DNA from: Turnera subulata | Taxonomy: Eukaryota > Streptophyta > Magnoliopsida > Malpighiales > Passifloraceae | NCBI GenBank assembly: GCA_028386065.3 | Contig: JAKUCV010006778.1 | Span: forward strand, 186,001-250,000 | Direction of reading: 5' to 3' | DNA: 64,000 bases | Shown: positions 23,092 to 34,326 of the stretch, piece after piece | How the letters are laid out: each line of letters starts with the position of its first letter | Position numbering within the stretch: the first letter of the stretch is position 1 | The notes under the pieces: generated by a model | Seen by the model: the letters and a program-made list of their open reading frames with translations, nothing else | Database searches by the model: none | Told to the model about the DNA's origin: nothing | Program-made: the position numbers and the translations under genes

Positions 23092-26000
23092 CTAAAGCCA
23101 ATCATACATGTATCTAATACCTATGGATGCGCAATGACCATCATGCTTCTGCTGCGTGAGTGGCTTCGTCAGGGGATCTGCTACATTGTTCTCAGAAGGA
23201 ACTCTGCACAGCCTGACATCGCCTCTATCTATGATCTCTCGAATCAGATGATAGCGTCGGAGAATGTGTTTGGATCTCTGGTGGTATCTAGGCTCTTGAG
23301 CTTGTGCGATTGTTCCATTGTTGTCACAATAGAGCTCAATCGGACTCTCAATACTAGGAACCACCCCAAGTTCAGTTACGAACTTCTTGATCCAAACAGC
23401 CTCTTTCGCCGCATCTGAGGCAGCAATGTACTCTGCCTCGGTTGTAGAATCTGCAACTGTCTCTTGCTTAGAACTCTTCCAGCTTACAGCACCACCTCCA
23501 AGACAAAACACATATCCAGACTGCGATCTGAAATCATCCCTATCGGGTTAGAAGCTAGCATCGGTGTAACCCTTTACAACGAGTTCATCAACGCTTCTGT
23601 AAACCAGGAATGCATCCTTAGTCCTTCTCAACTACTTAAGGATATTCTTAACCGCCATCCAGTGACTCTCACCGGGATCAGATTGGTACCTGCTCGTGAC
23701 ACTCAGAGCATATGTGACATCCGGTCTAGTACATAACATGGCGTACATGATAGATCCTATTGCCGAAGCATAAGGGATCTCACTCATTCTCTTTCTCTCA
23801 TCAGATGTACTAGGACATTGACTCTTTGAGAGACAGAGGCCATGTGACATGGGTAAGAACCCCTTCTTGGAATCCTCCATTCTAAACCTCTTTAGAACCT
23901 TGTCAATATACGTACTCTGACTTAGCCCGAGAAGCCTTTTGGATCTATCCCTATAGATCTTTATGCCCAATACATAGGCAGCTTCTCCTAAGTCCTTCAT
24001 TGAGAAATTCTTTCCTAACCAAGCCTTAATAGACTGTAGTGTCGGAATATCATTCCCAATGAGCAGAATGTCGTCAACATATAACAACAAGAAAACTACT
24101 GTGCTCCCACTAACCTTCTTGTAAACACATGGTTCATCTTCATTTTTGATGAAACCAAAGTCTTTGATTACATCATTAAAACGAAGATTCCAACTCCTTG
24201 AAGCTTGCTTAAGTCCATAAATGGACCTTTGCAACTTGCATACCATATTGGCATTTTTTGGATCAACAAAACCCTCAGGCTGTGTCATGTACACATCCTC
24301 TAAGAGATTTCCGTTAAGGAAAGCGGTTTTGACATCCATTTGCCATATCTCATAGTTATGGTATGCAGCTATAGCCAACAGAATCTGGATGGATTTAACC
24401 ATAGCAACTGGTGAGAAGGTTTCGTCATAGTTTATACCATGAATTTGTTTGAAGCCTCTCGCAACCAATCGCCCTTTATAGGTAATCACATTACCATCCA
24501 TGTCGGTCTTTTTCTTATAGACCCATTTGCACCCTATGGGTTTTACCCCTTCGGGTAGATCAACCAAGGTCCATACCTTGTTTTGATACATGGATTCCAT
24601 TTCCGAATTCATGGCTTCTAGCCACTTCTGGGAGTCCGGACCCGCAACGGCCTGCTGATAGGTAGTGGGCTCATCCTCATCTATGAGCATCACATCACCG
24701 GTATGAGTCACGAGAAATCCATATCTCTCGGGCTCATGCCGAATCCTATCCGACCTACGTGGTCCATGTGTTACAGGAACAGGATTCTCATCCACAACAA
24801 TTTGTGGTTCCTGTCCTTGTTCCATCTCAGTCTCTAGATCTCGAACTTCTTCGAGTTCTAGTTGCCTCCCACTGATTCCTCTAGAAATAAACTCCTTTTC
24901 TAGAAAAATCGCAGTCCGAGCAACAAACACTTTGTTGTCGGTGGGAGTATAGAAGTAATACCCTTTGGTTTCCTTAGGGTAACCAACAAATAGGCACTTC
25001 TCGGATTTAGGGCCGAGCTTATCCGAAGCTTCACGTCTTACGTAAGCCTCACAGCCCCAAATCCTCATAAAAGACAAACTGGGACGCTTCCCGGTCCATA
25101 TCTCATATGGCGTCTTTTCGACCGATTTAGATGGAACATTGTTTAGTGTATAAGCAGCAGTCAACAATGCATGTCCCCAAAAGGATAAAGGAAGGTTAGC
25201 TTGACTCATCATTGAACGAACCATGTCCAACAAGGTTCTGTTCCTCCTTTCGGATACACCATTCCATTGTGGCGTACCCGGTGGAGTAAGCTGTGATACT
25301 ATACCACAACCCTTTAGATGATCAAGAAATTCTTGGCTCAAGTATTCACCACCTCGATCTGATCGAAGCATCTTAATACTTTTACCGAGTTGATTCTGTA
25401 CTTCATTCTTGAATTCTTTGAACTTTTCAAAGGATTCGGATTTGTGTCTCATTAGATACACATATCCATATCTACTGAAATCATCAGTAAATGTAATGAA
25501 GTACTGAAAACCGCCCCTAGCCTGTGTCGACATTGGTCCGCATACATCGGTATGTATGAGACCTAGCAATTCCGAAGCCCTTTCACCTTTACCGGTAAAA
25601 GGAGCCTTCGTCATTTTGCCTAACAAACAAGATTCACACGTCTCAAATGATTCGAAATCAAATGAGTTTAATAGTCCATCTTTATGGAGCTTAGCAATGC
25701 GATTCTCGTTTATATGGCCTAGTCGACAATGCCAAAGATACGTTTCGTTAGAATCGTTCAACCTAACCTTCTTGGTACTAACGTTATAGATCGGCATCTC
25801 AAGGTTTAGAACATACAATCCATTGCTTAAACTTGCACCACCATAATATACATCATTGAAATAAATTGAACAACATTTGTTCTTTATTACAAATGAAAAT
25901 CCTTTCTTGTCAAGACAAGATACAAAAATCAAATTTCTGCTAATAGAAGGTACAAAATAGCAATCATCAAGTTCTAACACCAAGCCACTAGGTAAAGATA

Positions 26001-27045
26001 GAAAATAAGTCCCTACGGCTAATGCAGCAACTCTTGCTCCATTCCCCACACGTAGGTCTATCTCACCCTTCGCCAATCTTCTACTCCTTCTTAGTTCCTG
26101 CACATTTACACAAATGTGAGAACCACATCCGGTATCTAATACCCATGATGCAGAAGTAGAAATATTAGCTTCTATAACGAATATACCTGAAGTAGAAGTC
26201 TCACTTCCCTTCTTGTTCCTCTTTACCTCTTCTAGGTAAACTGGGCAGTTGCGTCTCCAATGGCCCGGTTTGTTGCAATGGAAACAATGTCCATCCTTAG
26301 CAACTCCACCCTTGGGTTTAAGCTTGTGATCACTAGAAGAAGCACTTGCACCAAACTTTTTGGCACTCTTCTTCTTCTTGTCGAACTTTGCTTTACCCTT
26401 TCCTTTGCCTTTGCCAATCATCAATATGTTGGACTTACTTGCCTTCATTTGTAGCTCTGCTGTTCCCAACATATTGAGCAACTCGGACAAGGATTTGTCA
26501 AGATGGTTCATGTTGAAGTTCATGACAAATTGGCCGTAGCTGTCCGGCAACGATTGCAGGATTAAGTCTACAGCCATCTCCTTTGGCAAAGGAAATCCGA
26601 GACCCTCAAGGCTCTCAATGAATCCGATCATTTTCAGCACATGAGGTCTCACGGGTGATGATTCGGCCATCCTGCATTGGAATAAGGCTTTAGAGGTCTC
26701 ATACCTCTCATGCCTAGCTTGCTCTTGAAAGAGCATCTTAAGGTGTTCGATCATATCGAACGCCCCCATTTTCTCGTGTTGCTTCTGAAGCCCCGAGTCC
26801 ATGGTTACCAGCATCAAACATGCTATATCCAATGCATCATCGAGATGCTTCTTATAAGCATCCCGTTCTGCCCTGGGTGCAGAAGGCGCCGGTTCAATCG
26901 GAACAGGCCCTTCAAGGACATACAGCTTCTTTTCTTGTTTGAGGACAATCCTCAAATTGCGATACCAAGATAGGAAGTTATTCCCATTCAACTTGTCCTT
27001 CTCAAGGACAGATCGCAATGATAGTGTACCTGTGTTTTGTGCCAT
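23092..27045 (-). pseudogene. Copia gag-pol polyprotein with two premature stops
   Basis: One frame of 1,317 codons runs from ATG at 27045, with stops TAG at 23632-23634 and TAA at 23548-23550. Domains in order: gag, with the zinc knuckle CFHCNKPGHWRRNC near residue 252; aspartic protease WVLDTGCGSH near 303; the pre-integrase H-C segment WHCRLGH...CESCLLGK; integrase core HTDVCGP near 500 with TDDFSR, SDRGGEY and the downstream N-G-V-S-E-R; reverse transcriptase with KWVYKKK and the catalytic LLYVDD near 989; RNase H with STTEAEYIA. The stops fall between reverse transcriptase and the end of RNase H (the second looks like CAA to TAA). No frameshift is seen. The intact 1,137-residue part could still be translated. 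Lineage within copia not assigned. Confidence 0.92.
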
Positions 27046-28617
27046 GGTAATTCTACAACAAAGATCAACTCACACAAATAAGAGTCATGCATACATAAAT
27101 CATTTAACAAGGAATTTAATTAAATGATGCTCCTACTAAGAATCAATAAAATGATAACAAGTAGGCCAAGATCCACATTTCACTACAACATAAGTCAGCT
27201 AGGGCTGATCACCTACATCATAGCTATTTAGGTAGACAACTCTTGTCAATTACATCTCTATGCAACTCTTGGATAGTTGAGTGAACAACACCTTGTCCAA
27301 GTCTATCTTATAGACATTCCTCAACCCTTGCCTCTAGGTTCTTAATCCTATTAAGGTAACCTAGTTAAGTCCACACCCACAACAAGCAATCGGGATATTA
27401 CAATTATCCTCTCGAACCTTGCTAGGATAAACATAGGCACCTTGCTAGGGCAAAACCTACCTAGTGTTGATCTAAGCAATGATTAGTGCTCATCATGGAA
27501 GGCAACTAAGAACTTAATATTTCATCAACATATGTTCATACATCTCATGCATATAATCATTTAATCATACATTGATGTTAAGCAAATTTGGAAAACAAAA
27601 TGCAAGTGAACATCGATGTTTACACAAAAACATCGATGTTGTGACAAGTAAACATCGATGTTTAAACTTCAACATCGATGTTGTGAAAGTCTAACTTTCC
27701 CAACAAATTGGCAGTAGCTCAAAAACATCGATGTTTAAACTTCAACATCGATGTTTTGAGTGCTTGAACTCCAAACCATTTGGCAGAGTCTCAAAAACAT
27801 CGATGTTGGACACTACAACATCGATGTTTTGAGTACCCTGAAAGTTCAAAATTTGGCAGTAGCATAATAACATCGATGTTGGATTAGAACATCGATGTTT
27901 GAACTTCTTGAACCCTATAACATCGATGTTGTAAAAACAAACATCGATGTTATTTGAGTTCTGGAAATTCATTCAGTTTGGCCGAAGTCAAATAACATCG
28001 ATGTTGTCACTTACAACATCGATGTTGTTGAGCACCTGCATGAGAACATCGATGTTTTGTCACACAACATCGATGTTATGAAGATTCTGCCGATTCTAGC
28101 TTCATCTAAACATCGATGTTGGTGATACAACATCGATGTTATGAAGGTTCGGCCAATCCTCAAGCCATGCCAACATCGATGTTGGTCACACCAACATCGA
28201 TGTTTTGGCCAAACACCCCTTGAACGACAATCGTTCAAAACACAAACCGACACTCGGTTTTCCTTAATCGAACTCTTCGATCTACTACCATAAACACCTT
28301 AATTGATATCTCATACCAATCAAGTGCTTCTTGTCAAAAAATTTTTGACAAATCAACATGCATATCTCATATACTCAATTGAACACAATATGGCATGATC
28401 ATGCTATATCACATAAAACATATCATGCATATTTACTCAAAACATACCAAACCTATGCACATATTTGCATGGCAAATCATATATACCAAAAACAAAACTC
28501 AGCATATCATTAGATAACCACAAAACACATCATGTTCAAAATCACCTAGCATATCACATATACAAGTTGATTCCTACACATATGCATCAATTACACGGTT
28601 TAAGAGCGTCACAAGTT
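27046..28617 (-). other. Copia untranslated leader
   Basis: About 1.57 kb lie between primer site and gag ATG, long for a copia leader. It contains the palindrome array at 27610-28203 and otherwise AT-rich, unstructured sequence with no convincing upstream frame. Confidence 0.7.
27610..28203. repeat. Twenty-copy palindrome array ACATCGATGT in the copia leader
   Basis: The 10-bp perfect palindrome ACATCGATGT, usually extended to AACATCGATGTT, occurs at starts 27610, 27630, 27652, 27672, 27725, 27745, 27797, 27818, 27870, 27889, 27920, 27941, 27995, 28016, 28046, 28067, 28110, 28130, 28173 and 28194. The copies form ten pairs with start-to-start distance 19-21 bp. Successive pairs are 42, 73, 72, 73, 50, 75, 51, 64 and 63 bp apart. 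Sequence between palindromes is only loosely conserved (GGCAGTAGC, TTCGGCC words), so selection or copying seems centred on the palindrome. Each pair can also fold as a hairpin. Confidence 0.95.
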
Positions 28618-28629
28618 GCTCCGCTACCA
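28618..28629 (-). other. Copia primer-binding site
   Basis: The minus strand reads TGGTAGCGGAGC one base inside the 5' LTR. The usual initiator-methionine tRNA site is TGGTATCAGAGC, so there are two mismatches. Confidence 0.7.
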
Positions 28630-28630
28630 C

Positions 28631-30173
28631 TGTAAGTTTCCCTAGGCTATATGACATTCATATAGAAGCAAAAAGATGCAGCGGAAGACAAGGGAAACAA
28701 CCAAGAACACATGTGAAGCTAGTAAACCGTATAAAAATTTTTACATACCTGTAAGGTTAGGATCTTTCACCTAACTTGTGTAGGGAATCAGTAAGAGCAA
28801 GAAGAAGACCTGCTCCTCTACGGTATCCACACGAACCGTGATAGCTTGGAGTCATCCCACGAAACAAGCTTCGAGCTCCCCAGATTGGTGTGCTAGCAAC
28901 AAAAACCGGGGCTGTGTGTAAGGTGTGTATTTGGCTCTTCCTTTCTTTCTCAAAGAAGAAGAGATGGTGGTGTATGTGTGTGGACTGAAAAACAAGCACA
29001 AGGCTGGAGAGGGGAGCAGCCAAAACGTGATGCCAAAGACCAGCCAGGAGGTGAATGATCTGATAATTCAAAACCAAGTGGAGACACAAGATAGTGCAAG
29101 CAACATTCTTTCCACTAAATCATATGTTAGACAAGATAATGCTGCTCCCATCATTCTTTCCAGCACAACACACACAACATTCCACTCATGCCTGATCAAT
29201 AATTATTGATCCAAAACCGGCCCTGGTTCAACCATGGTCCATCCACGGTTCAACCACGGTCCAACCACACTCGGTCCAACCATGGTCCAACCACGGTTCG
29301 ACCATCTGCTCTAATCATCGGTTCTGTGTGTGTGACCCTGTAGGAACTTGTAACGTCTGGAAATGATTGTAAAATCTCATTTTACAATCATAAACAAAGA
29401 GCGGCGTCTAGCAACACATCAATGCTACCCGAACGACAAGATCAGAACTGATTCACTATGCCTCGGAATATGTCACCGTCCTATCGTCCCATTATCAAGA
29501 TTAGACCGAGACATGGAAACTTCAATCTCGTATATGTCTAATCTCGGTTTCTTGATCCTCGAGTTAACTGTATAAAACGAATTCCTGTGATATCATCATA
29601 TCACCCTATCCGAGCATGGCCATGCATTTAACAGTTCAACTCTATCAAGAAACCTACTCGATAATATACCCGTTGTATAGGTCGGACGAATCCCCTCTTG
29701 ATCAATCAAAACCCACTGCATACTAGGCATATACCCAATGATTACCCTTATGTCCACCCAGTTACGGATGACTAGGAGTAATATCAAAATACATGATTCA
29801 TATGTTGGATACTTTGATGATCTCAGGTCGGAGGACAATACATCCATAAGAAACGCTATCGACATACATATAACGTTCCATGTAGCGTTCTTATGTGGGT
29901 CGGTCCGGTCAACAAGATCCCCATCTTGTACCCGTATGTAGAATTCGTAACTCATACAATCCTCAACATACGCTAGTCTTATTTTATTATTACAACCCAA
30001 CCATAATAATAAACGACTAGGGACTTTTAAGAATATACATATCAAATACATATACACTAGGGTTATATATATGTGCAAGCGATTATCTCATAATCATATA
30101 TATAGGCATAACCTCTAATATGTATACATGAATACAATCATCCATAGATTGGCTTTTGGGCATATTACTAACA
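28631..30173 (-). repeat. 5' LTR of the copia element
   Basis: 1,543 bp, paired with 21520-23077. Confidence 0.95.
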
Positions 30174-30178
30174 CTTCT

Positions 30179-31874
30179 CTTGGATGAGCTTTAGTTTTAC
30201 TTGAGTGAGACCTATTGTTTTTTGCTTTGGCATTTACATGACCATTTTTACGGTTCATGGCTCTTCACGGCCTAATGCTTTTTTGTACTTGCAAAGCCGT
30301 ATGCAATATATAGGGTCTTTTCCACAAGTTTCTTTTTTTGTTTCCCTTGCTAAGGACCTAACTCGCTTTCCCTTTTGAGAACCTCCATTTTATGGCATAG
30401 AGGGGAGGACCTCTACCCTCATGGATAATAATCGTGTGCTCTAATTTTTTGAGCTTGATTATTAAGTTGCATCCTACAATGGGATATGGCGTGCCATACG
30501 CCAGGTCGCAATTTGTTGCTATCGAGTTTTCTTTGGATAAACTGCAATTTCTTCCGAATGGGTGTTGGACCTCTAGAGCCTTTAGGATTTGGACCTATTG
30601 AGACTTTAGGATCTGGACCTCTTGAGCCTTTTAGGATCTGGATCTATTGAGCCTTTAGGATTCGGACCTCTCGAGCCTTTGGGAGTTGTACCTCTTTGAG
30701 CCTCTAGGATCTGGACTTCTTGAGCCTCCTGGATCTGGACCTCTTGAGCCTCTTGGATCTTAACCTCTTGAGCCTCTAGGATCTGGACCTATTGAGCCTT
30801 TAGGATCTGGACCTCTTGAGCCTCTTGGATAAGGACCTCTTGAGTCTTGTATGATCTGGACCTTTTGAGCCTCATGGATCTGTACCTTTAGCGCCTTTAG
30901 GATCTCGACCTCTTGAGCCTCTTAGATCTGGACCTCTTGAGTCTCTTGGATCTGGACCTGTTGTCTTTGGTTTTGCTTTCAACCTCAGGCCCTACTTTGT
31001 GTATCCCACTTCTTTGATCTCTAAAAACGCCCTTGTTTGTTTTGTAGTTAGAGGGGTAAAGGACATGTATGACAGGATTGCGGGGCTTAGGCGTCAAATT
31101 TCTCCACCTTTTTTGGCCTTGTCCTTTTGTAGAAGGACCTTGGGGACCTTTATTTTTTTAACTCTAGGAGGCCTTGTCATACGGATCTCCTTACTTGAAT
31201 GAGAGTTTGATATGAATACAATGGCACATTGGACCTTGTTTGGTCTGAGTTCGCTCTCATTAGGCTAGCCTCGGATCCAGTTTGATCTTGCTACAACCTC
31301 CTTGTTCTAGAAGGGTTGATTCAGATCTAATCGAATTGGTGTAGATCTTGCTTGGATCTAACCAGATTGGCCTTGGATCTGGTTCCACTTTATGTAGAAC
31401 TTTGATCTAGTTCCTTCTCCTACCTCTAGCAATGAGTGGAATATGATATGGTAGAAACAAACGATTTTGACCTTGTTTCCATGCTCTTTTCCAAGTTTTG
31501 GCCATTGCTTTCTACATTTGGTTTTGACTTGCCATTTTTTCTTATCACATGGGAGATCTATGGGCACCTTGCCTATGTCCTGCCTTTACAATACTTCCTG
31601 GGAGTGTAGGGTATAATTCTTGCGAGTTGGCTCGTGTTTTTGGACCTTTGGCCAAGGTTCCACTATTGGGAATAATTTAGGTAGTCAAAGTACCTACGGT
31701 GATCAGGTTACGCCCTCAATGGTTAGAGTACCTCTCGCGTTTTGAGTTTCTCCGGTGGCCAGAGTACCTCTGATTGGTAGAGTACCTCCAGTGACTAAAG
31801 TTCCACAAATTGGTGGGTTGAACTCTGTTATTGGTCCTGATTGCTCAAGTTGAGAAGCCATGGCTTTTTGTCCA
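30179..31874 (-). repeat. LARD-like interior next to its 5' end
   Basis: This is the part just downstream of the primer site in element orientation, where a gag gene would start. No gag-like frame is present. It holds the 24-bp minisatellite at 30567-30963 and further isolated GGACCT words up to 31850. Confidence 0.55.
30567..30963. repeat. 24-bp minisatellite, about 16 units
   Basis: The consensus unit is GGACCTCTTGAGCCTTTAGG followed by ATCT. Units vary by scattered substitutions. Because 24 is divisible by three, each minus-strand frame would give an 8-residue repeat (one frame reads RSKRLKRS), but no long frame with a good start spans it. Confidence 0.9.
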
Positions 31875-31894
31875 TTCCCCACATACGGCGCCAA
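31875..31894 (-). other. Gypsy-type primer-binding site of the LARD-like element
   Basis: The minus strand reads TTGGCGCCGTATGTGGGGAA next to the 5' LTR. The first nine bases after the leading T fit the 3' end of tRNA-Asp (TGGCGCCGT). Confidence 0.7.
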
Positions 31895-32504
31895 TGTAAA
31901 AAATGGATTTTTTACCGGGGTATGGACGTAAATTCCTCTTGGCATGATTGGGGATTCTTTTGCTTGATCTTGACTTCCGGAGGACCTGGTCCCTATACCT
32001 GGAGGGCTTGCTCCTGATGCCCGAAAGACCTGATCTCTATGCCTAGAGCACCTGCAAAACTAACAAGAAGGACCCGGGGAGTCCAGGGTTGTGACCCCGG
32101 GAGGACCTCTGATGCCTAAGTTAGCAAAGGGGATTTTTCTCTATTAATTTGAGAGAGCATAAGAGAGAGAGTTTTGAAAGTGGAGAATTATATTCTCTTG
32201 AGAGAATTTCCTTGTGGAGAGTAGAGTTTTTTCCAGGAAGGATTTGGTGTGTTGAAACTCTAATCTTGCCCCTTTTTTATAGGGATTTTTGGTGGTGGAG
32301 CATTAACTCCAGTTGTCCCTTCAACTCCGTGTAACGCTTATAACGCTTATCATATTTTCCACATGGCTATATAGCTAGCTGGACTGGTCATGGGCCTTTC
32401 GTATTGGATCTGGTCCTAGACTCTTATATTAGGCCTAGGCCTGTTCCTGAATTTTGTCTCAATTGGGCCTTTAGGCCTTGATTGGATTATTTCATTCCTC
32501 ATCA
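31895..32504 (-). repeat. 5' LTR of the LARD-like element (610 bp)
   Basis: The longer LTR copy, with the TATA-like box at 32274-32281 on the minus strand. Confidence 0.85.
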
Positions 32505-32509
32505 ATTTG

Positions 32510-33190
32510 CATTTGTTGTTGCATACAAGTTACATTTCTCACATGTCCTTGCATAGAACTTTGCATTGACATCATCCTCATGTTTTGAAAATTGCATGCT
32601 TTGAAAAAACTTTTGTCAATGTTGCATTCAGTACAATGCATTCAAAAAAAAGTCTTTTGTGGTATGAAGTACAAAAGTATAAGAAAATGTTTCCAACACT
32701 TAGTTAAGTGTTAAAGTTTTGAGATTGTGTTATGGAGTACATGAAGTCTTGGTGCAGTTGCCCAGGATTTTGAGAGTTCGTCTGTGGTGAACCTTTGGCC
32801 AATTGTAGATTGTCGTCTAGTTAGAGTTAGGGGTTCTCTTTGGATGAACCACGAGAGATTTGAACCCACTGATAAGGGGTACGTAGGAAGTCTCACGTGG
32901 ATGAGGCGCAAGCTCAAATACTTTAACTTTTCGCTTTGCATTTCACATGCACACTATTCAAACAAGCACTATGCATTTGTTTGTTTGTTTGACAATATGA
33001 AGTATTTGCATTTATCCAACTATGAAACGTACACATTTACCTTGGCATCCAATATTACCGACATTGTCCCAGTTGGGATGGTGGTTCCCAATAAACGAAT
33101 CCCCAGACCCTTCTCTTGCTTTCGAGAGTTGTTCATTATCAGGAGTCATTGACGGGGTTTTCACAAGTTTTTCATAAATAAATTTGGGTG
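32510..33190 (+). repeat. LTR-like block of the plus-strand gypsy element, right part
   Basis: It resumes the TTGCAT-rich text broken off at 12929, then has GATAAGGGGTACGTAGGAAG, a phrase common near the 3' end of plant gypsy LTRs. It ends near AATTTGGGTGGTGACTCC, similar to the AATTTGGGTGGCGACTCC of family A LTRs. Confidence 0.4.
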
Positions 33191-33900
33191 GTGACTCCTT
33201 GTGAGTTGACAACCAAGAGAACAATAAGAACAGTGTATGCCAAGTAGTCCTGTGAGCTTGTCCAGATTTGATGATACTTCCCGAGGAAGGGCTTGATGTT
33301 GTGGACAAAGAAAGAAAAATTGAGCGAGAGCGAGCTTCTCATGTCTTGAACAGGAGCTTTGAGGTTCACAAGTCAAGCCTTTCTTCATGAAAGGAGCGAA
33401 ACGAAAAAATTTAATTCAAGTGCGAATATAGAGCAAGTATATTCTGTTTAGCTTGCTGGGTTTTAAGTGAGACCGTTTCTGACTCCTCCAGTTATATTTG
33501 GGAATATGTTTGGAATGATGGTTCTTTGGGACCTGATTAATTCGTCTATCCCGGAAGTCATTAAATTGATTCTCTCCACTCGAATTAAGCTAGTTCGCAT
33601 GTTGGGAAGAATTATCAAGAATCCTAAGACATCGAATTTCCGCCACGGCCACAAAGTAATATCCCTACCCCGACTGGCACGAGTCACCCAACTGGTCGCG
33701 GAGCGGCGCTCACATTTAGCATCCTTATATATTGAGGGGCAGAAACAACCATACCTTGAGACGTTCTGGGCCAAGTTGAAGCTCCATGGTGGTTCCCTCA
33801 CATTCTGGGTTGAACCTATTTTAGAATGGGGATGCACGCTTGGGCTCCAGGCACTTGAGCAGCACCGAGGTAGGTGATTTCCTATAAAGGGCCTCACCTA
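33191..33900 (+). other. Unrecognised region with a 136-codon open frame
   Basis: A plus-strand frame at 33467-33877 encodes a basic, Leu/Ile-rich product starting MRPFLTPPVIFG. I do not recognise it. It lies directly after the possible primer site of the plus-strand element, so it could be the start of that element's ORF1, but a chance frame is equally possible. Confidence 0.25.
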
Positions 33901-34326
33901 TTATCGTGTGCCTGATTTCTTGGTACAAAAGTCTTTTGGATGCATCTTCGTCTGCGGAGAATGTTTCATCGCACAAAATAGTTTTTTTGGCATCGTCCAG
34001 TTATCTCCGGTGGTGATCACCGAAATTTCTACATGCAATTGTGCGCTTTCAGGAGTTTCGACGATTGAGATGGGGCTGTCTTTGATTGATGGCCATTCAA
34101 AGGTTGCAGAGATAATCTTGTATGAATGAACATTCACAGCCCCAAATTTTGGGAGTACGTCAGCCTGTTGGTTCCGAGAGCTTGGGTTGTAGCATATCTC
34201 CATTGTCTACATCGTGGTGCCGAGATCTTTAAGTTTCTCCAGGTATTTTCAAGGTTTCATCCTTGGCATCGTAATTTCCCTTGAATTGTTCCACGACAAG
34301 TTGGGAGTCGGTTTGAACTTTGCAAA
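33901..34326 (-). pseudogene. Decayed gypsy RNase H (additional RNase H type, Tat-like)
   Basis: Minus-strand frames give VQTDSQLVVEQFKGNYDAKD, then after a frameshift KYLEKLKDLG, a stop, and YNPSSRNQQADVLPKFGAVN. The order D-S-x-L-V-V-x-Q...Y-x-A-K-D...Y-L-x-x-[VL]-K-x-L...R-x-x-N-x-x-A-D-x-L-x-K is the C-terminal half of the RNase H that stands between reverse transcriptase and integrase in Tat-lineage elements. It sits upstream (minus strand) of the integrase remnant at 6427-7323, in pol order, so both may belong to one old element split by later insertions. Confidence 0.65.

Larger units (their letters stand above)
21520..30173 (-). mobile_element. Nearly intact Ty1/copia retrotransposon, minus strand
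   Basis: Two LTRs of 1,558 and 1,543 bp, TGTAAG...CTAACA on the plus strand, bound an 8,654-bp element. The flanking duplication CTTCT is exact (21515-21519, 30174-30178). By eye the LTRs differ at about 22 substitutions and three indels, one of them a replaced segment of about 15-35 bp, or roughly 1.4 percent, so the insertion is recent compared with its neighbours. Element order on the minus strand is 5' LTR, primer site, 1.6 kb leader with palindromic repeats, one gag-pol frame, polypurine tract, 3' LTR. Two in-frame stops in the RNase H region probably disable this copy. Confidence 0.95.
12930..32504 (-). mobile_element. Large non-autonomous LTR retrotransposon (LARD-like) with nested insertions
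   Basis: LTRs at 12930-13390 and 31895-32504 are direct repeats with TG...CA ends. The whole is flanked by an exact duplication ATTTG (12925-12929 and 32505-32509). Next to the right LTR, the minus strand reads TTGGCGCCGTATGTGGGGAA, a gypsy-type primer-binding site. Next to the left LTR it reads GAGTTGGGGGCTTG, a polypurine tract. Transcription is therefore leftward. The interior is 18.5 kb, of which about 8.7 kb is a nested copia and about 2.7 kb two MULE-type elements, leaving about 7 kb of its own. I see no gag, protease, reverse transcriptase or integrase in that interior; it is built of degenerate GGACCT-type repeats. Replication would need proteins from another element. Confidence 0.85.

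Noticed and set aside
27610..28203. CRISPR-like array
   Set aside because: The repeat is a 10-12-bp palindrome with irregular steps in a plant retrotransposon leader; no cas genes and no spacer-like uniformity.
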